Positions 33,870 through 46,243 of a stretch of DNA of 64,000 bases are shown piece by piece. The position numbers and the translations under genes are program-made. The notes beneath the pieces were generated by a model. That model had not been told where the DNA came from, searched no databases, and was given only the letters and a program-made list of their open reading frames with translations. This DNA comes from Hydnum rufescens UP504 (Eukaryota; Basidiomycota; Agaricomycetes; Cantharellales; Hydnaceae), in NCBI GenBank assembly GCA_014904985.1, contig MU128937.1, positions 186,001-250,000 on the forward strand, written 5' to 3'. How positions within the stretch are numbered: the first letter of the stretch is position 1; every line of letters begins with the position of its first letter.

Positions 33870-34996
33870 TGGTATACGATATAAGCGTCGTGTAAATTGG
33901 TAGCTGAGAACAAGCAAGCCAGTCGATGTTGGAGAGAGAGGCGTGCGTGTAAAGTGTGAGGGAAATGCGAGGCACAAAGGCCTTTAAATCTAGTTTATCA
34001 CCAGGAGTCGGAATCAGCCCCAAAAACACATTGGATTTGCAAGTAGCGTGCACAATACGCCTGCGGCGTGGTTGCATCCAGAACGCCTCCAGAACAGCAA
34101 TAGGCGTACGAAATCAGATCACTTCGCTGAGGTCGTCTGGCAACCAGACCCCACCTATGGCAGGGATTCGAGATGTCTACTGGTCAGAGAGTAGCGAACC
34201 TCCGTGATATGAAGCCAAGAACGGAATCGGATGCCTCCAGGCCTCAGGGTGTTCCCTCATGTGTGGTCCTATTGTCTTGTTCCACCTAATTCATTAAGAA
34301 AATCGAGATTTGTCAGGAGTGCGTGTGATTTACAGGACGGCGTCATATATGGAATTATGTGGAATTAGAATGCCTAGCCATGCTTGAAAGTGTCTCTCCA
34401 CGAGTCCGGTCTGGAACCATGATTGATATGAGCAATACTGACTAGGATTCACCTCCGTATGGTCCCCAAAAACCGGATTCCCCAAGGACAGGATTCGGTC
34501 CTGCTCGCGATGTCGATCGGCATTTCTTGTTCGTCCCGCCAGCTCGGGGTTTCTTTGGTCCAGCGGACGCTAATGCCCTTGCGTCTGACACTCCCACTTT
34601 CCTCTAAGACCCCCAGGACAGTTGTGCTATTTCAAGAAGGCCTATATGTATGTAAACCTGTATCGAGACGTCCTCCCTGCCTTCACGGTTTTTCGATTCT
34701 CCCACCTGCTCCCTTGCTCCCTTTTTGTGCTTTTGTCGCTTTCTGTCTGCACATATGAGTTTGAGTGCCGTAATATCTGAATACTTCCCTTGGTGGCACA
34801 TTGTGACCCTTTGAGGTCGCCTGTTGGACCCCAGTAGTCATCTTTCATGCATGACCACCCGAGGCGAAACTGTGTTTTGGGTCTCCCGCGAAGGATTATC
34901 AGGCTTTGGGCTTCCAGGGTATTCCATTCTTTTCCCCACGGTAGTGAGAAAGCGTATGCTCTACTATATTACTGGATCACTGTCAGTCGCGCTACA
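33870..34996. other. upstream region of dynamin copy 1, shared with copy 2
   Basis: No gene seen. Part of it (about 34390-34620) is similar to 39990-40240, the region to the right of the second dynamin copy. Shared blocks include CTCCACGAGTC, CATATGAGCAATA and a later GCATTTC-TGTTCGT block. This shows that the duplicated unit included the upstream region. Confidence 0.55.
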
Positions 34997-37686
34997 TTAA
35001 AGGCTTCTGAAGAGCCTGGCACCTATATCGGTCAAACGTGCGCTCATCCTCTCATCGCAAAGCCACGCTTGGGTCGTCTGTCATTAGCCGCGCAGCAAGC
35101 TCCAAGCCCTCCTCTGTGCCAGTCTGGAGTGGCGAATACAGCACCTTCTGGGGTGGATCCACCAATTTCCCAGTGAGGTTTCGATCGATGATCCTTAGGA
35201 TGTTTTCAATGATACGCTGTATTCCCCCAACAGCTCAAGAGTGTGTTGTTACTCGTTTGCATGTTTCAACGTTGGGAATCTTACCTTGTATACCACCCGA
35301 AAATAAGCACGGACCCCAGCAGTTACAATCATTTCCCATTCATACAGATCTGGCCTATCAAACTTGGCGAGTTCCACAACGGACTCGATGTTGTACCCTG
35401 CGAGTTTGAGGTATGTAGGGGCCTGTGCAGCAGCAGCCTCGTTCGTCCTTTGTTTCTAAGAATCACGGGATTAGCCAAATGAGCGAAATCGTGGCTCGTA
35501 CTTACAGAACGTTCTTTCCTGTATTCCGCAAGATACTGGTCTCGATAGGACGAGAAGTAATGCTCGTTTTGAGTGTAGGGGGGATCTTCGACTATTCACA
35601 GGGGTTGGTCTTCCACAGGGTGGTGTATCCACGAACTCAACCAGATTAGTACGTCGGAAACTTCCCTCTTGCAATATTTCAGTTCTTCGAGTACAATGGC
35701 TCTATCAATAAAAGATTCAAAGGGGTCCCAATGAGGCATCAAGTATCTAATCACTTACTCACTTCACTTTCTCATTCAGGGACGAATAGGAAAAACGCGC
35801 ATTTTACTTGTCAAGTAAAGACAATGCCATGTTCTGGGCAGCAACATATACTGTGTCCAGAACTTGCAAAGATAACGCTTCCCAGGTGACAAAGCAACCA
35901 AGAATGGTTGTTACCTTGGCGGGGAACGGAACCTTGTAATGTAGTCCTCTTGTAAGGGATCTATATGCGAAGATGGTGATTATCACGACGGAAACTAATC
36001 TAATGCGTAATGCCTACCAGTTGATACGAAGATAATCAAGATGCGTAGCTTCTGGCACCCCGATGTCGTTTCAGAGTCGGGGCCCTCGTTCACATCTCAC
36101 ATCTCGTGGGATATCTCCGAATTCTAAGACTTCTGTGGCTGGCTGGTTTTGTCCGCATGCCTGCGTTATAACATTGGGGCATGTTCGAACAACGCTTGGG
36201 CGAAGCGCTTGTACGCTAGGGCACTATTCTGGACGAGAAGTTCAGAACTTGGAACACCCTGGACATATCAGTTGAGTTCGCCCAGAGCAAGGTGATGATT
36301 CCCATTGATAGGGAACGCACTAGGCGAGTTCGTTTTCAGCCGTCTTGAGGTGCTTGGCAACTTGAGCCCGCAATCCCGGAAGCCTATACATGCAGATATT
36401 AATTGAGGCCATGAAGTTGGACCGTTGGAGAAAGAAGCCCACGAACGATGTATCGGTCTGTTCGGACAGGAGCCTACAAGACTTTGCCTAAGGTTGGCAG
36501 TCCCCATCCGAGATTTCGTAGAGGAATCACAGGTTCCAGGTCTCGTGGGATGTGAAAACATTGCCCTCGCGGTGGCGGGCTTCTTCGTGCGTAATATTGT
36601 CTTGTAATTCCATGGGGGACCGCTATTTGGTGATATAGTAGTCATGTGCAAGCCGATGTCGGAGTCCCTCCAAGATGTCTTTCCGGGATTTCAGTTCTCT
36701 GGCTTGAAGAGTCGGGCTTGGTAGGGACACCTAAGAACCAATCCACAAAAACCCTCGATGAGCATTCCACCATCAATGCTAGAAAGGCTGGTGATATATT
36801 CACAGATCGTTCGCTCCTCATTAGGACCAACCGTCTTTGCAAAAAATGCAGCACTCTAATTATCAATGTCACCTACAATTAAAGCGGTAGTCAGTATGAC
36901 AGCATTGCCTTCGCCGCGATATATGCGAGGCTTGGTACCTCGCATTTTCTGTTTCAAGAGATGGACGATAATAGGGAGAAGCCAGAGGAGCGAGTAGGAT
37001 CCGCTTACGTAGAATTAAACAGGCCTTGGACGTGGGCCATGATCATGTTTTTGACCGGCTCGATGTGACTATAATCTTCAGGGTCCGCTACATTGGATAT
37101 AATAACTAATAGTTAACTCCCATTAAATACGAAATTATTGGAAAACAGGCGGTGAGATGAGATACCTGCCGGGAAGGTCGATGAACGACAGCTCGGGCAC
37201 ATCAGACCCAGAGACGTCGAGACAAACCACGTTAGACGAGACTCCCAGGCGCTCGGTGGAGCCGAGGGGCAGGACACCATCTTCCAATGAGTCGAGGTTA
37301 AAGTCGACAAAAACAGGTGGAGGAACGCTCGGGTTTAGTATGGCAAGCTATGCCAATTATAACATGTTCTCTAATTCCTGCGTGTCATACACAACGGATC
37401 CGAAATTGTTCCTCTATTTTCTGCTGCCGTACACCGCGAGCATCGACCTCGGTGCAAAGCGAGACTTGGCATTCCCATCGAATCGACATTCCATCCGACA
37501 TCTGGAACTTCGCAATCAGGGCCAGATAAAATCACCAAGGCCAATTTCCTAGCCTCAACACGTTCCACTGACCCTAGGAACAGTGGTCTACTCCAACAGG
37601 CCAGTACCTCTGTCTTCGTAGCTGAGCAGAAGACATCGAACGCCGGAGATTCGGGGAAGGCCGAACTTAGGCTTGAGAACCTAAAG
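34997..37686 (-). pseudogene. dynamin-family GTPase, copy 2 (decayed tandem duplicate)
   Basis: The sequence parallels copy 1 throughout. The C-terminal end (stop at 34997-34999) has the same final codons FRSL. The GTPase part near 37150-37310 still encodes VLPLGSTERLGVSSNVVCLD and a DVPELSFIDLPG-type G3 motif. Decay is clear: several frame shifts, lost segments in the 35.9-36.7 kb part, and no trace of the P-loop exon GNQSAGKSS at the right end. The right end stops where the CACTA-like element begins (37687), and no dynamin coding resumes beyond 39775. I infer that duplication came first, then decay and insertion. The order of loss of the P-loop exon and of insertion cannot be told from this sequence. 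Confidence 0.85.
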
Positions 37687-39775
37687 CACTGGAAATCACG
37701 ACTGAATTTTTGACGCTGAAAAGGCATTGAAAGTGTACATTTTCTCCACTTTTTCAACGATGAAACACCCCAGCACTTTTTCCAGAAAATACACTATCTT
37801 TGCAAGTGGTAAATTGAATACGTACTGAGTCGACCTTATGTGATACGGTACTCCCCATATGAGCATGGCTGGAGCTGCATGGTATATTATTTCTCTCTCC
37901 GACTTAAGGATGCTTATCTTGTTTGTAAAGAGAAGAGATATATGATCACAGATTTGATCCGATACCACGCCACCACAGCATTGTCAGAATTCTCTTGTAA
38001 TCCCACCTTCACGCAAGTGATGATCCGCCAACCATATTTAATTTGTATGGGGGAAACACCGATCCCGGCCAGGCCTGTGATATGTGTTTACTGCGCCTAG
38101 GAGGGTGCACTTCCCACGACACAGGGCTGGTCGGTAAACACGCACAAACAGAATTTGCATCCGATCTCACCACGCCCCACAAGCTAGCCTGGCTGCTTAC
38201 CCCTTCTGATCTGTTTGCTAGCTCTACAATCCTGCATCACGCGTCAATCTTCTCTTGTCTATAACTGGCGGGGTTCCGTAAGGATTGGTAGCATGGCCCA
38301 TGTGGTCTTCCACGCGTACACACGCGAGGTACCTATAATCATGAATATTTCTCTCAACCCCTCTCCGCATATCAGGGCTTTGGATCAACTACATGCAATA
38401 ACAGCATCGTATGGGACAGAGTGTCCCAGAGATTGGCGCTAAGGCTACTTGGCATTGTGAACAAAGGTGAGACTGTAAACAAGACCGAGCATGATCCTAC
38501 AATAAACAACTTGATATTCCAGCTGCTACAGCTGTCTGGCTCAAGCGTGGAGACACAAATTCCCCACCCTCATTGTCATATCAGACTTCAAACATATTTC
38601 AGCATGGGGTGATACGACCTTGGCCGTGTAAAGCGTATGCGAGCATGTTTGGTCCGGCTTGGAGATGCCAGTCTTTGGGTCAAAATCGAGGAAGATCTGA
38701 CGGCGTATAGGAATGAGTGTAAGTTTGAGTGTAAGTTTGGCACTGGGAAGACACTGAGGTAGGCCACGAACCTTGCCGCCGAAGCTATGGACCTCGTTAT
38801 CACAAACGCTCTCATTATCCATCGGTCTGAATATACAAGGCTCGCTTCTTCTCGACCCCTTTATTATTGTTTCTCTCTCTCTCTCATCCTTCTCTTGGTG
38901 AAATTGCGGGCAGATATAGGGATCTCCAAAGGAACGATAGTCGGCATCGGAAAAGCCAGCGACCGGGACGTGATGGCAATGTCTCCCGGCGGCCCCCCAA
39001 AATGATCATGGGATCCTCGACGGAAATGATTGCAGGTAACAAGCTCATCGTAACTGCAGGCAGGCTCATGAGTCACTGGTTGATATTCAGACGAACAACT
39101 TGTCTGATGTACGGCACCTCCAGCTGCTTATGGTGTGCACCATCTTGCTTTCGCTGAGTCTCATATCTTTGTAAAACTGTTGCAGGAGAAGACACATGCG
39201 CGACACTGGAGCCTTGTCTATGATCGGCTCTACTGGCTCTGATATGCTGACTCCGAGCCAGACTGTCTCGACTTCCTGTGCCACCAATTTCGACAGTTAT
39301 GTCGTATTTTGAGCAGTCCGGGTGATGCCTAGCGTGCAGCTGGTGTGGCTTTCGTTTCTCTCGCTGTCATTGTATGTCAGCTCTGTTTCGCATGGAAGTT
39401 GTGGCACTCGACAAATCAATTGACGACCGGACGCCAACCCGCTCTACTTTTGACTTGCCTAACCCCCCCAGGATGCTTTGGATCGATCTCCCTGGCCACC
39501 TTTGTTGCGCTGCCGTATTTAGCCAATTTATTCATGTATTTTAGTCGCCCAATGCAATATCTCAATCATTAAGCAGCGCAGGCCCGCTGTAGTACCTTTT
39601 CATTTCATTCATCATTGAAAAAGCTGCGACAATCTGGTGCAAATGTGCTGTAAAGTGGGACTTTACAACACCTTCTCAATTTTTGCAAAGGTGATAGAAA
39701 GGTAATGAAAATGCGGTGAAAATGCGCCTTTTCAACGTCTTTTCGGCGTCAAAAATTCAGTCGTGATTTCCAGTG
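37687..39775. mobile_element. 2,089-bp non-autonomous CACTA-like (CMC-type) DNA transposon
   Basis: The left end begins CACTGGAAATCACGACTGAA. The right end is its reverse complement, with one mismatch in the first 37 bases and patchier similarity for about 70 more. Both ends are flanked by AAG (37684-37686 and 39776-39778), a 3-bp target-site duplication. CACTG/A termini with a 3-bp duplication are the signature of the CACTA/CMC superfamily, which in agaricomycetes includes Plavaka-type elements. No transposase ORF is visible, so it would need a helper. The inner part holds a captured urease fragment. The perfect target duplication and near-identical termini suggest fairly recent movement. 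Confidence 0.85.
38645..39063 (+). pseudogene. urease alpha-domain gene fragment captured in the transposon
   Basis: The fragment starts with ATG TTT GGT CCG, the conserved MFGP of the UreC domain. It then gives LGDASLWVKIEEDLTAYRNE, a CKFGTGKTLR segment, MDLVITNALIIHRSEY, and after an intron-like gap ADIGISKGTIVGIGKASDRD and SSTEMIAGNKLIVTAG. These follow urease order exactly. Six or so residues after MFGP are deleted, KTLR is followed by a stop, and codons are shifted in the GSSTE segment. The metal-binding His residues that come next in urease are not present. The intron between LIIHRSEY and ADIGI is still there, so genomic DNA, not a cDNA copy, was captured. It cannot encode an active enzyme. 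Confidence 0.85.
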
Positions 39776-40260
39776 AAGAATAGTCTCTGATCCCCCAAGG
39801 AGCTCGCTCATGCGCTTTAGGTTGTGATCATGTTCGCTCATTCCAGCTCCTTCCCTCAGGAAACAATTCTTTCTGCTGGACTCCAGCTCTTTCATAGTGT
39901 TGATTGTGATTCAGTAGCGCGTACAAGATGACATTCATGCTTCTGTTTCCAAATATGAAGGTAGAACTAGACTCGTTTTTCCTAGCTATGACTTGAAATG
40001 GCCCCTTCTCCACGAGTCGTGTAGAATCCGCGAATGCGATTCATATGAGCAATAGTGACCAGGAGTAATCCCTGTGAGACCCCACCGAAATTGGATTCCA
40101 CAATGATGAGACTCGATCATGCTAACACGTCAATCTGCATTTCCTGTTCGTGCCCGATAGCCCAGCATTGTCCTGTTTCTCAAGTCTTCAAATGCGCTAT
40201 TTGTTTTGTGCTATTTAGTCCGAGGCAGTGACGCCTCTAGTGGAGTGAATACTTTGAACC
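39776..40260. other. flank of the transposon and promoter of the next gene
   Basis: After the AAG duplication the sequence resembles the upstream region of dynamin copy 1 (about 34.39-34.62 kb). It should also contain the promoter of the gene starting at 40261. No ORF of interest. Confidence 0.45.
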
Positions 40261-42930
40261 ATGGAGACTGTTTCCCTCCCCCAGCAGAATCTTGATGGTC
40301 TTGATTGGCGTGCACGAAATCAACTCAAATTTCGGAACAAAGTTGGCTCGTTAGTATCCTTTCAATGCATTCCCCGTCAACCACAATTAATGAGGTGGCC
40401 TCCCATGTGTAGGCGATTTGTTCCTGCGACATCCAACCCCTTACTAGAGCGCCTGATGTCAATGGCTTCTCCAGAACGACGGCGATCTTCCCCAGAGAAA
40501 ACGCGATCCTCCAGACTTCCCGATCATTCATCGTCCTCCAACCCAACGAAAGCATCTGCACCTCGGAAACAGGTGCTAAAAGCTTCATCAAAATCCAAAG
40601 TTGGGGCAACCAGTTCTAGCTCGACTCAACAGAAGCGGAAAAGAGTTATACTTGCGGACTCAGAATCCGATGATCCTCTCGCAGGTCCCCATCCAAAGGT
40701 GCCCAAGCGGACGAACAGAATAGCTGGATTGTCGTCCAAGGGCTCGAACCGCGCATCTGCCCCAGTGGGTGAGAAGGGGAATGGGGACCCTGATTCGAAA
40801 ACGGCGAATGCTTTGCCCTTACGTGATATTTCGAAGAAGGATGCGACTGGGCTTACTCACACAGTAGCACCGTCGAGAAGACGTCAGAATATCCTTTCTT
40901 GCATTATTGAGCAAGGTGTGCTTGAATTTTTCCCCATCGTTGCCCCACGCTTCATTCTGCTTCGCTACATCCATAATAGATGATGTCCTTGTCAAGAAGA
41001 CAAGCGTGGCAACTGTTCGCACCCTGAAATCGAGAACCCGTGGGACCCAAGCCCTTGTCTCCGGGGACGACAATGAACTGGGGTTCCCTCCCACTAAAGT
41101 TCCAAGGAAAACAACCCTGAAGGCGACATTACAATCCGAGACATTGTCCAAGAAGGGCTACGAGGAAAAGTCCCCCAATTTGACCGTATTATCGACTGGT
41201 AGTGGACCTCGGCCTTATGGAGACTATGACCGTGGGTTGGACGCGGAAAAGCCTGCGCCTCAACTTGGGAACAGAGAAACTATCACTTCCTCCTATGGAT
41301 CATCTGCTACGTCCCGGAAACCTTTTAGTGCATCCGTTCTGGTCAAGTCTGATCCCAAAGTTTGCGTTGTCCGTCCTATGAAGGAACGGAAAAAGGAACC
41401 AACTTCCAAGACATCCAAGAAGCCCCCTGCTGCAGCAAGACACGAATCGGATTTGGATTCCGACAATGCCCATTCAGACTCCACCCTAGCAATCAGGCGA
41501 AAACCCAATCCAGCAAGTAATGTTCAGCCTTCAAACTCTCCTCCAAATCCAAGAATGGAAACCTTCTCTAACCCATCCGTGAAGTCCGGAGGAAGCAAAG
41601 GCCCTGCCACTAGAAAGCCCAAAGTCCCTGTTATTCCTGCGTCTGATAACGATTCTGATGACGAACCGCTGTAAGATCCACTTTCTACCTTTCTACTCAT
41701 CCTCAGTGGTTTCTTCTGTCGGCACAAAGATAACACACAAAATTGGAGATTATGGAGCTCACTCTGCCCTTAATAGGATCATTCCGATGCCCAAGAAACT
41801 TAGAGCGTCAACAATAGTGCAAGGGGTATCCCCTCCTGGTCGATCTCGGGTTGCGCGCCGAGATGACTCGGTGATGCAGATGCAGACCCTGTCCAGAAAA
41901 ACGCCGATGAAACGATCCAAGGTATTGACCAAAGACCATAACTCCGATCCGGAAGCTCAAGCAGGGAAGAAAATCGCTGGAGCACGATTTGTCACAACTA
42001 AACCACATGATTCGTCCCACGGACGATCACCGTCGCCAGAGATACCCAAGATAAGATCTGCCCGTTCGGACAATACCCGGAAACGTAAGGCTGCGAATCT
42101 GGATGATATGGATGTGGGAAGCGATGAAGAGTACGGGATGACTGCAAGGTATCTGATCATGGATCCCGTTGCCGAGTCGTACTGAAATTGGGATTTTGTG
42201 ATCAGCAGCAGCTCGGCAACTTTGGTTCAGCAAAAGACCAGCAGCGATGAGAGGCTGGCACGTGTGCCCACGAAACGAACCCAGATTTCGAAACGCGTGT
42301 CGCTCGTCGCGATCGAGGCCGAGGTCGATGAAGAGGCGGAAACCCTCAATAAACAGGCGGATGAAGTGTCTTTTGCATTACAGACTCCGGCTGATGAGAA
42401 AATCTCTGAGGGTCGGAGGTCCGTTCGAAGTGCAAATGTGAAGACACCTATTGAAGCCAAAGCTCCTATACTACAAAATGGCCAGCGATCGATCACCACC
42501 GAAATGGAAAACAGCATTTCCCTGTAAGCAACTCGCTTATCTTCCTCCGTGACCCTCCGACCTTCTGGTGCTTTATTCCTAGTGGGCCCTCGAAGAAGGT
42601 AGGGATGGAAGCAAGGGCGTCTCGCTTGGTCTCTGTATGCACTATTCTCCGTCTTTCCCCATCCGTTCTCAAGAAGATCTTGCCTATTCTTAGTCAAATA
42701 CCCCTGTCGGAGATGCATTAAGTGAACCTATTATTCCACAGACGAAAACCTCGTCGGAGAAACGATCGTCTCGGATGGCCTCACGACTTGGCCTATCAAG
42801 AATCTCTTCCATCAAGACTACGATTTCCAGGCCCAAAGGGCCATCTTCCAACCCCGCAGGAAGACGGAAGCCGCCACGTCACATAGGTCCACCCAGTGAA
42901 ATAGACGAGATGGATTTATTTGCCCGCTGA
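40261..42930 (+). CDS. disordered Ser/Lys/Arg-rich protein, probably nuclear, unknown function
   Basis: ATG 40261 gives METVSLPQQNLDGLDWRARN. After a first intron the protein becomes highly charged: MASPERRRSSPEKTRSSRLP, QQKRKRVILADSESDDPLAG, TRKPKVPVIPASDNDSDDEP, RARRDD-type clusters, SPSPEIPKIRSARSDNTRKR and KAANLDDMDVGSDEEYG. The end is GPPSEIDEMDLFAR, stop at 42928-42930. At least four introns are needed, near 40.92-40.98, 41.67-41.70, 42.15-42.20 and 42.53-42.75 kb. KRKR and similar basic clusters look like nuclear localisation signals, and SP/TP sites are common. There is no folded domain that I recognise. The short conserved-looking ends, rather than the middle, may carry function. A chromosome or chromatin role is a guess from composition only. 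Confidence 0.65.
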
Positions 42931-43203
42931 GAGTCTCCCCCCCTCAATTTCATTGATCTACTTATGCATCCTTTAAATCTCGTTGCGTCATTTCACCTCT
43001 GAATCCCACGCGGACAAGAATACATTCACACTTACCATATCCCCACACCACAATCATCATATTTTTGGTTCATCTGCATCTGCATAGATTTGCATTAACC
43101 ATGTCACTGTCTACACGTCTACCAGACCAATGCAAAGAATAAGTATATGTCCGCTCCTGCCGCCGCGTCCCTGAATACATAAATATTACGCGCACACATC
43201 AGA
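42931..43203. other. convergent 3' intergenic region
   Basis: This gap lies between two genes that converge. It contains no feature I recognise beyond AT-rich stretches. Confidence 0.4.
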
Positions 43204-46200
43204 TCACGGCGGCGGTGACATGACCATGGAACTCCCTGGACTCTCGCTACGGTTCTGGGGTTCGTCGACATCATCTCCAACTTCATCCGCGATTTCTTCC
43301 TCGTCCCCATCGCCATGACCATTGGCAGTGTCTTCGTCGTCAAGGATGTCAAGGACCATATCATCAACCTCGTTTCCAGTGGGCGTAGACGACAAAGCTT
43401 CTCCATGACCGTGTGAGGTCCCGTTTAGCGCGTCGCCTTTCCCATTCGCCAACAGAGAAGAGCGTTCAGTGCTGGAAGATTTGGCTTTCAGTCGCTTGAG
43501 GACCTCTGTTGCCAGATAAACACTTAGCAAACGCAAATAGATGCCCTAGTCTGAAACTTACTTTTAACGTAGTCGTGGACAAACTTCTTCATCTTTTGGC
43601 GTTTTTCGTCCGAAAGCGAATCAATTTTTCCGGCCTGATAGCTGGAGGACTTCTTCTCCTTCTCGGTAATAAGATGCGTCAACTAAGGGCAGGATACATA
43701 AGTATGGACCAGTTGAATTACAGGAAATTGTCACGCAGCTGTACTGACCTCTTTTGCGTGCTTCTTGAACGTGTCGTGATTCATGTCGTTCCGATATCTC
43801 GACATGTACTTGACCACCACTTCGCCAACGAGTTTGAGAAGTTTTTTATTCAAGTCAACGCTCTTGCCCTTCTCCTTCTTGGGTGTTCCGCCATTCTTGT
43901 CCTTGTCCTTGCCTCGATGCTTTGAGCGAGGCTTCGCACTTGGCGCTGTTGATGCTACCGCCGCCGCTGCCGCTATAGCTGCGTCTGCTGCTGCTGCTTC
44001 TGCTGCTACTGCTGCATTCCTTGCAGCGGCGGCCTCCGTGGCCCGAAGGATGATTGCGTTGAGTTCTTCCTTGGTCGGGCCAGTAGAGCGCTGGGGTTGG
44101 GCTTGTGACTGAGCGAGTGCCGGCGTGGCAGACGTGGCTTTGGAGCTAGGTGATGCCAGGGGTGCGGATAGAGGCTTTGATACAGTATTGAGTTTGAATG
44201 CAGGGACCAAATCCGCGTCATCTTCATCCTCGATATGGGGTCGCTTTGTTGGACGCTCCGCGGCTGGGATCACGCGAATTGGCTGACCCTCGAGGTCCTC
44301 CTGCAGTGGAGGAAGACTCGGCTAAGTCGAGTCAATGGTCAATGTCAATAAGGTCGGCGTACTATTTTCATCGCTCGCCGAGGTATCCGATATGCAGTTT
44401 CGAGCCCCGCCCACAAATCGAGTAACTAGAGAGGGACGAGTCATCGGGCTCGTAAATCTTACGAAGATCGGGTGTAGTCACTGCATACGGAAACGTACTC
44501 GTTGTGCAAGAGTCCGAATTTCCTCATTATTTGTTTTAGCACACTTCTTGACTGGCTCTTCGATGTGGGAATCTTCGACTTTGTTTCTGTTCAACAACGG
44601 CCAAGGGTACATGGCTTCCAAAATCTGATGAACACAATCAGCATACATACGGTGGACAATTAATATAAATACGTGCAAGTTTGACGATGTGAGGATCGTC
44701 CTCATGATCTTCTAATAGAGTGTTCATGAGGCTGAAACCACGGAGACGCATGATCCCTCTCAGAGCATCCAGGTCAAGTGAGATCTAGGCACGCCACAAT
44801 TAGGAGGGATGGAAGGCAATGAATTACATATGATTGAGCACCGTTAACCGAGTGAGGAGATGAGGCAACATCTTCTTGTTAGAGCCAGATGCCGCACGTA
44901 TCGCTTGGCATATCAATGGTACTTCCTCTTCTTGGATGGGCTTGAGTTCAGGCTACAGAGACGACGTTGGGAGTAGACTCATTGTATCCAGGCGAAAAAT
45001 CTAGAGCGCTTACCACAAAGTCCTCGTCAAGCTTCCTCCCCTTCTTCTTCCTCGACCCTTTCAAACTTAACCTCTCGATATCATCGGTGATACCAAGTGC
45101 TTTCAGGGATGGAAGGTCGGCAGGGTGCAATTGGGCGCACCAAATACACTCACCATCAATATAGAGATCATCCATGCCCCCGATGTCTGTTTGAGTCTTA
45201 CCACCGATGTATCCAACGCAATTGGCCTCGCCACAGTAGCACTCCTGGGCGTCATGGCTAGTGGACCTCTGGGTCAGTAAACGTGCCCGACTAATACATG
45301 GTGTTACTTACCCATAACGATCAACATTGTAGTTGAAGGTGAGTTCCTCATCCTTGAGGATTTTCCGCTTTGCGAAAATCCCCATCCGGATGCGCTTGCC
45401 AACGAACCATTTCGAGACATAGCAGTTGGGGTTGCAGCTATGATTTGCGAAGCGTCCGATATCGCCCTTCTTGGTCGCGTCGATAAACTGGGAGCACAGA
45501 GCATTTGACAAGATAGATGCCAGACACTATCTAGATGCGCACTTACCTCATCCTTTTGTAACATCATGAAGTAAAAATGCCGGATGCCCTCCTGAGCGTA
45601 TTTTTGCATGCGCCTGATAAGCTCCCTCTCTTGTACAACCTCTCCTACATACTCATAAATGAATGCGTCACTGGGAGAGATAAAGTTGGATGAGTCCAGT
45701 TTCCGATGCATGGCCCGGGGGACATCTACCTGGGAATGTCGGAGAGAGCCCGTAGACCGAAGCCCTTTTTCTCAGTTTGTACTACGCCTATATCGGCGTA
45801 TTGCCTGCGTTGAAACCTTTCAAAGCGCACCGGATTCACTAGGACGTCGTGGAAGGCAACTATGCTACAAGGTTACCTTTGGTTTTGGCAGTAGGAGCGA
45901 GACGGACAATCCCCTTCGATACACTCTACGAGTGTAAGACGATTTATACAGTCCGAACCCTCCCCACAGGCTTTGTAACCCTCGCTCCTTCCTATAACAG
46001 GGTGAGAAACAGAATGGGTGAGTACGGATCCCCATCATCATACGCGAAGGTGACAAAAAGACCTGGCTCGTAGTGGCAATCGCAGCTGGTACCCTCATCT
46101 TGAGCTTTCCATTTACCAATAGAAGAGTTCTGATATGTGTTCCCAGGGATGCGTACGAACGTGGTCAGAGCCTCCTCGTCGGCCCGGGGCAGGTCGCTGA

Positions 46201-46243
46201 TGAGGATAGGGTTCACAGGCACAGCATGTGTCTTGCGTCGCAT
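43204..46243 (-). CDS. SET2: histone H3-K36 methyltransferase Set2
   Basis: Set2 methylates histone H3 Lys36 on transcribed genes, recruited by phosphorylated Pol II. ATG at 46243 ([20 protein letters not shown]). The AWS zinc region reads CDCHYEPG and [20 protein letters not shown] then YCQNQ. The SET domain has [34 protein letters not shown] and [30 protein letters not shown] follows, with the NHSCNPNC knot motif, then [20 protein letters not shown] and the post-[18 protein letters not shown] middle region with [16 protein letters not shown] is followed by a low-complexity stretch with polyalanine (about 43950-44060). The SRI domain, which binds the Pol II CTD, reads [16 protein letters not shown] and [20 protein letters not shown]. 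The acidic tail ends SPPP at 43204. All key motifs are intact. Confidence 0.95.

Noticed and set aside
43783..44112. plus-strand ORF with an alanine/serine-rich product
   Set aside because: It is antisense to the polyalanine part of Set2.
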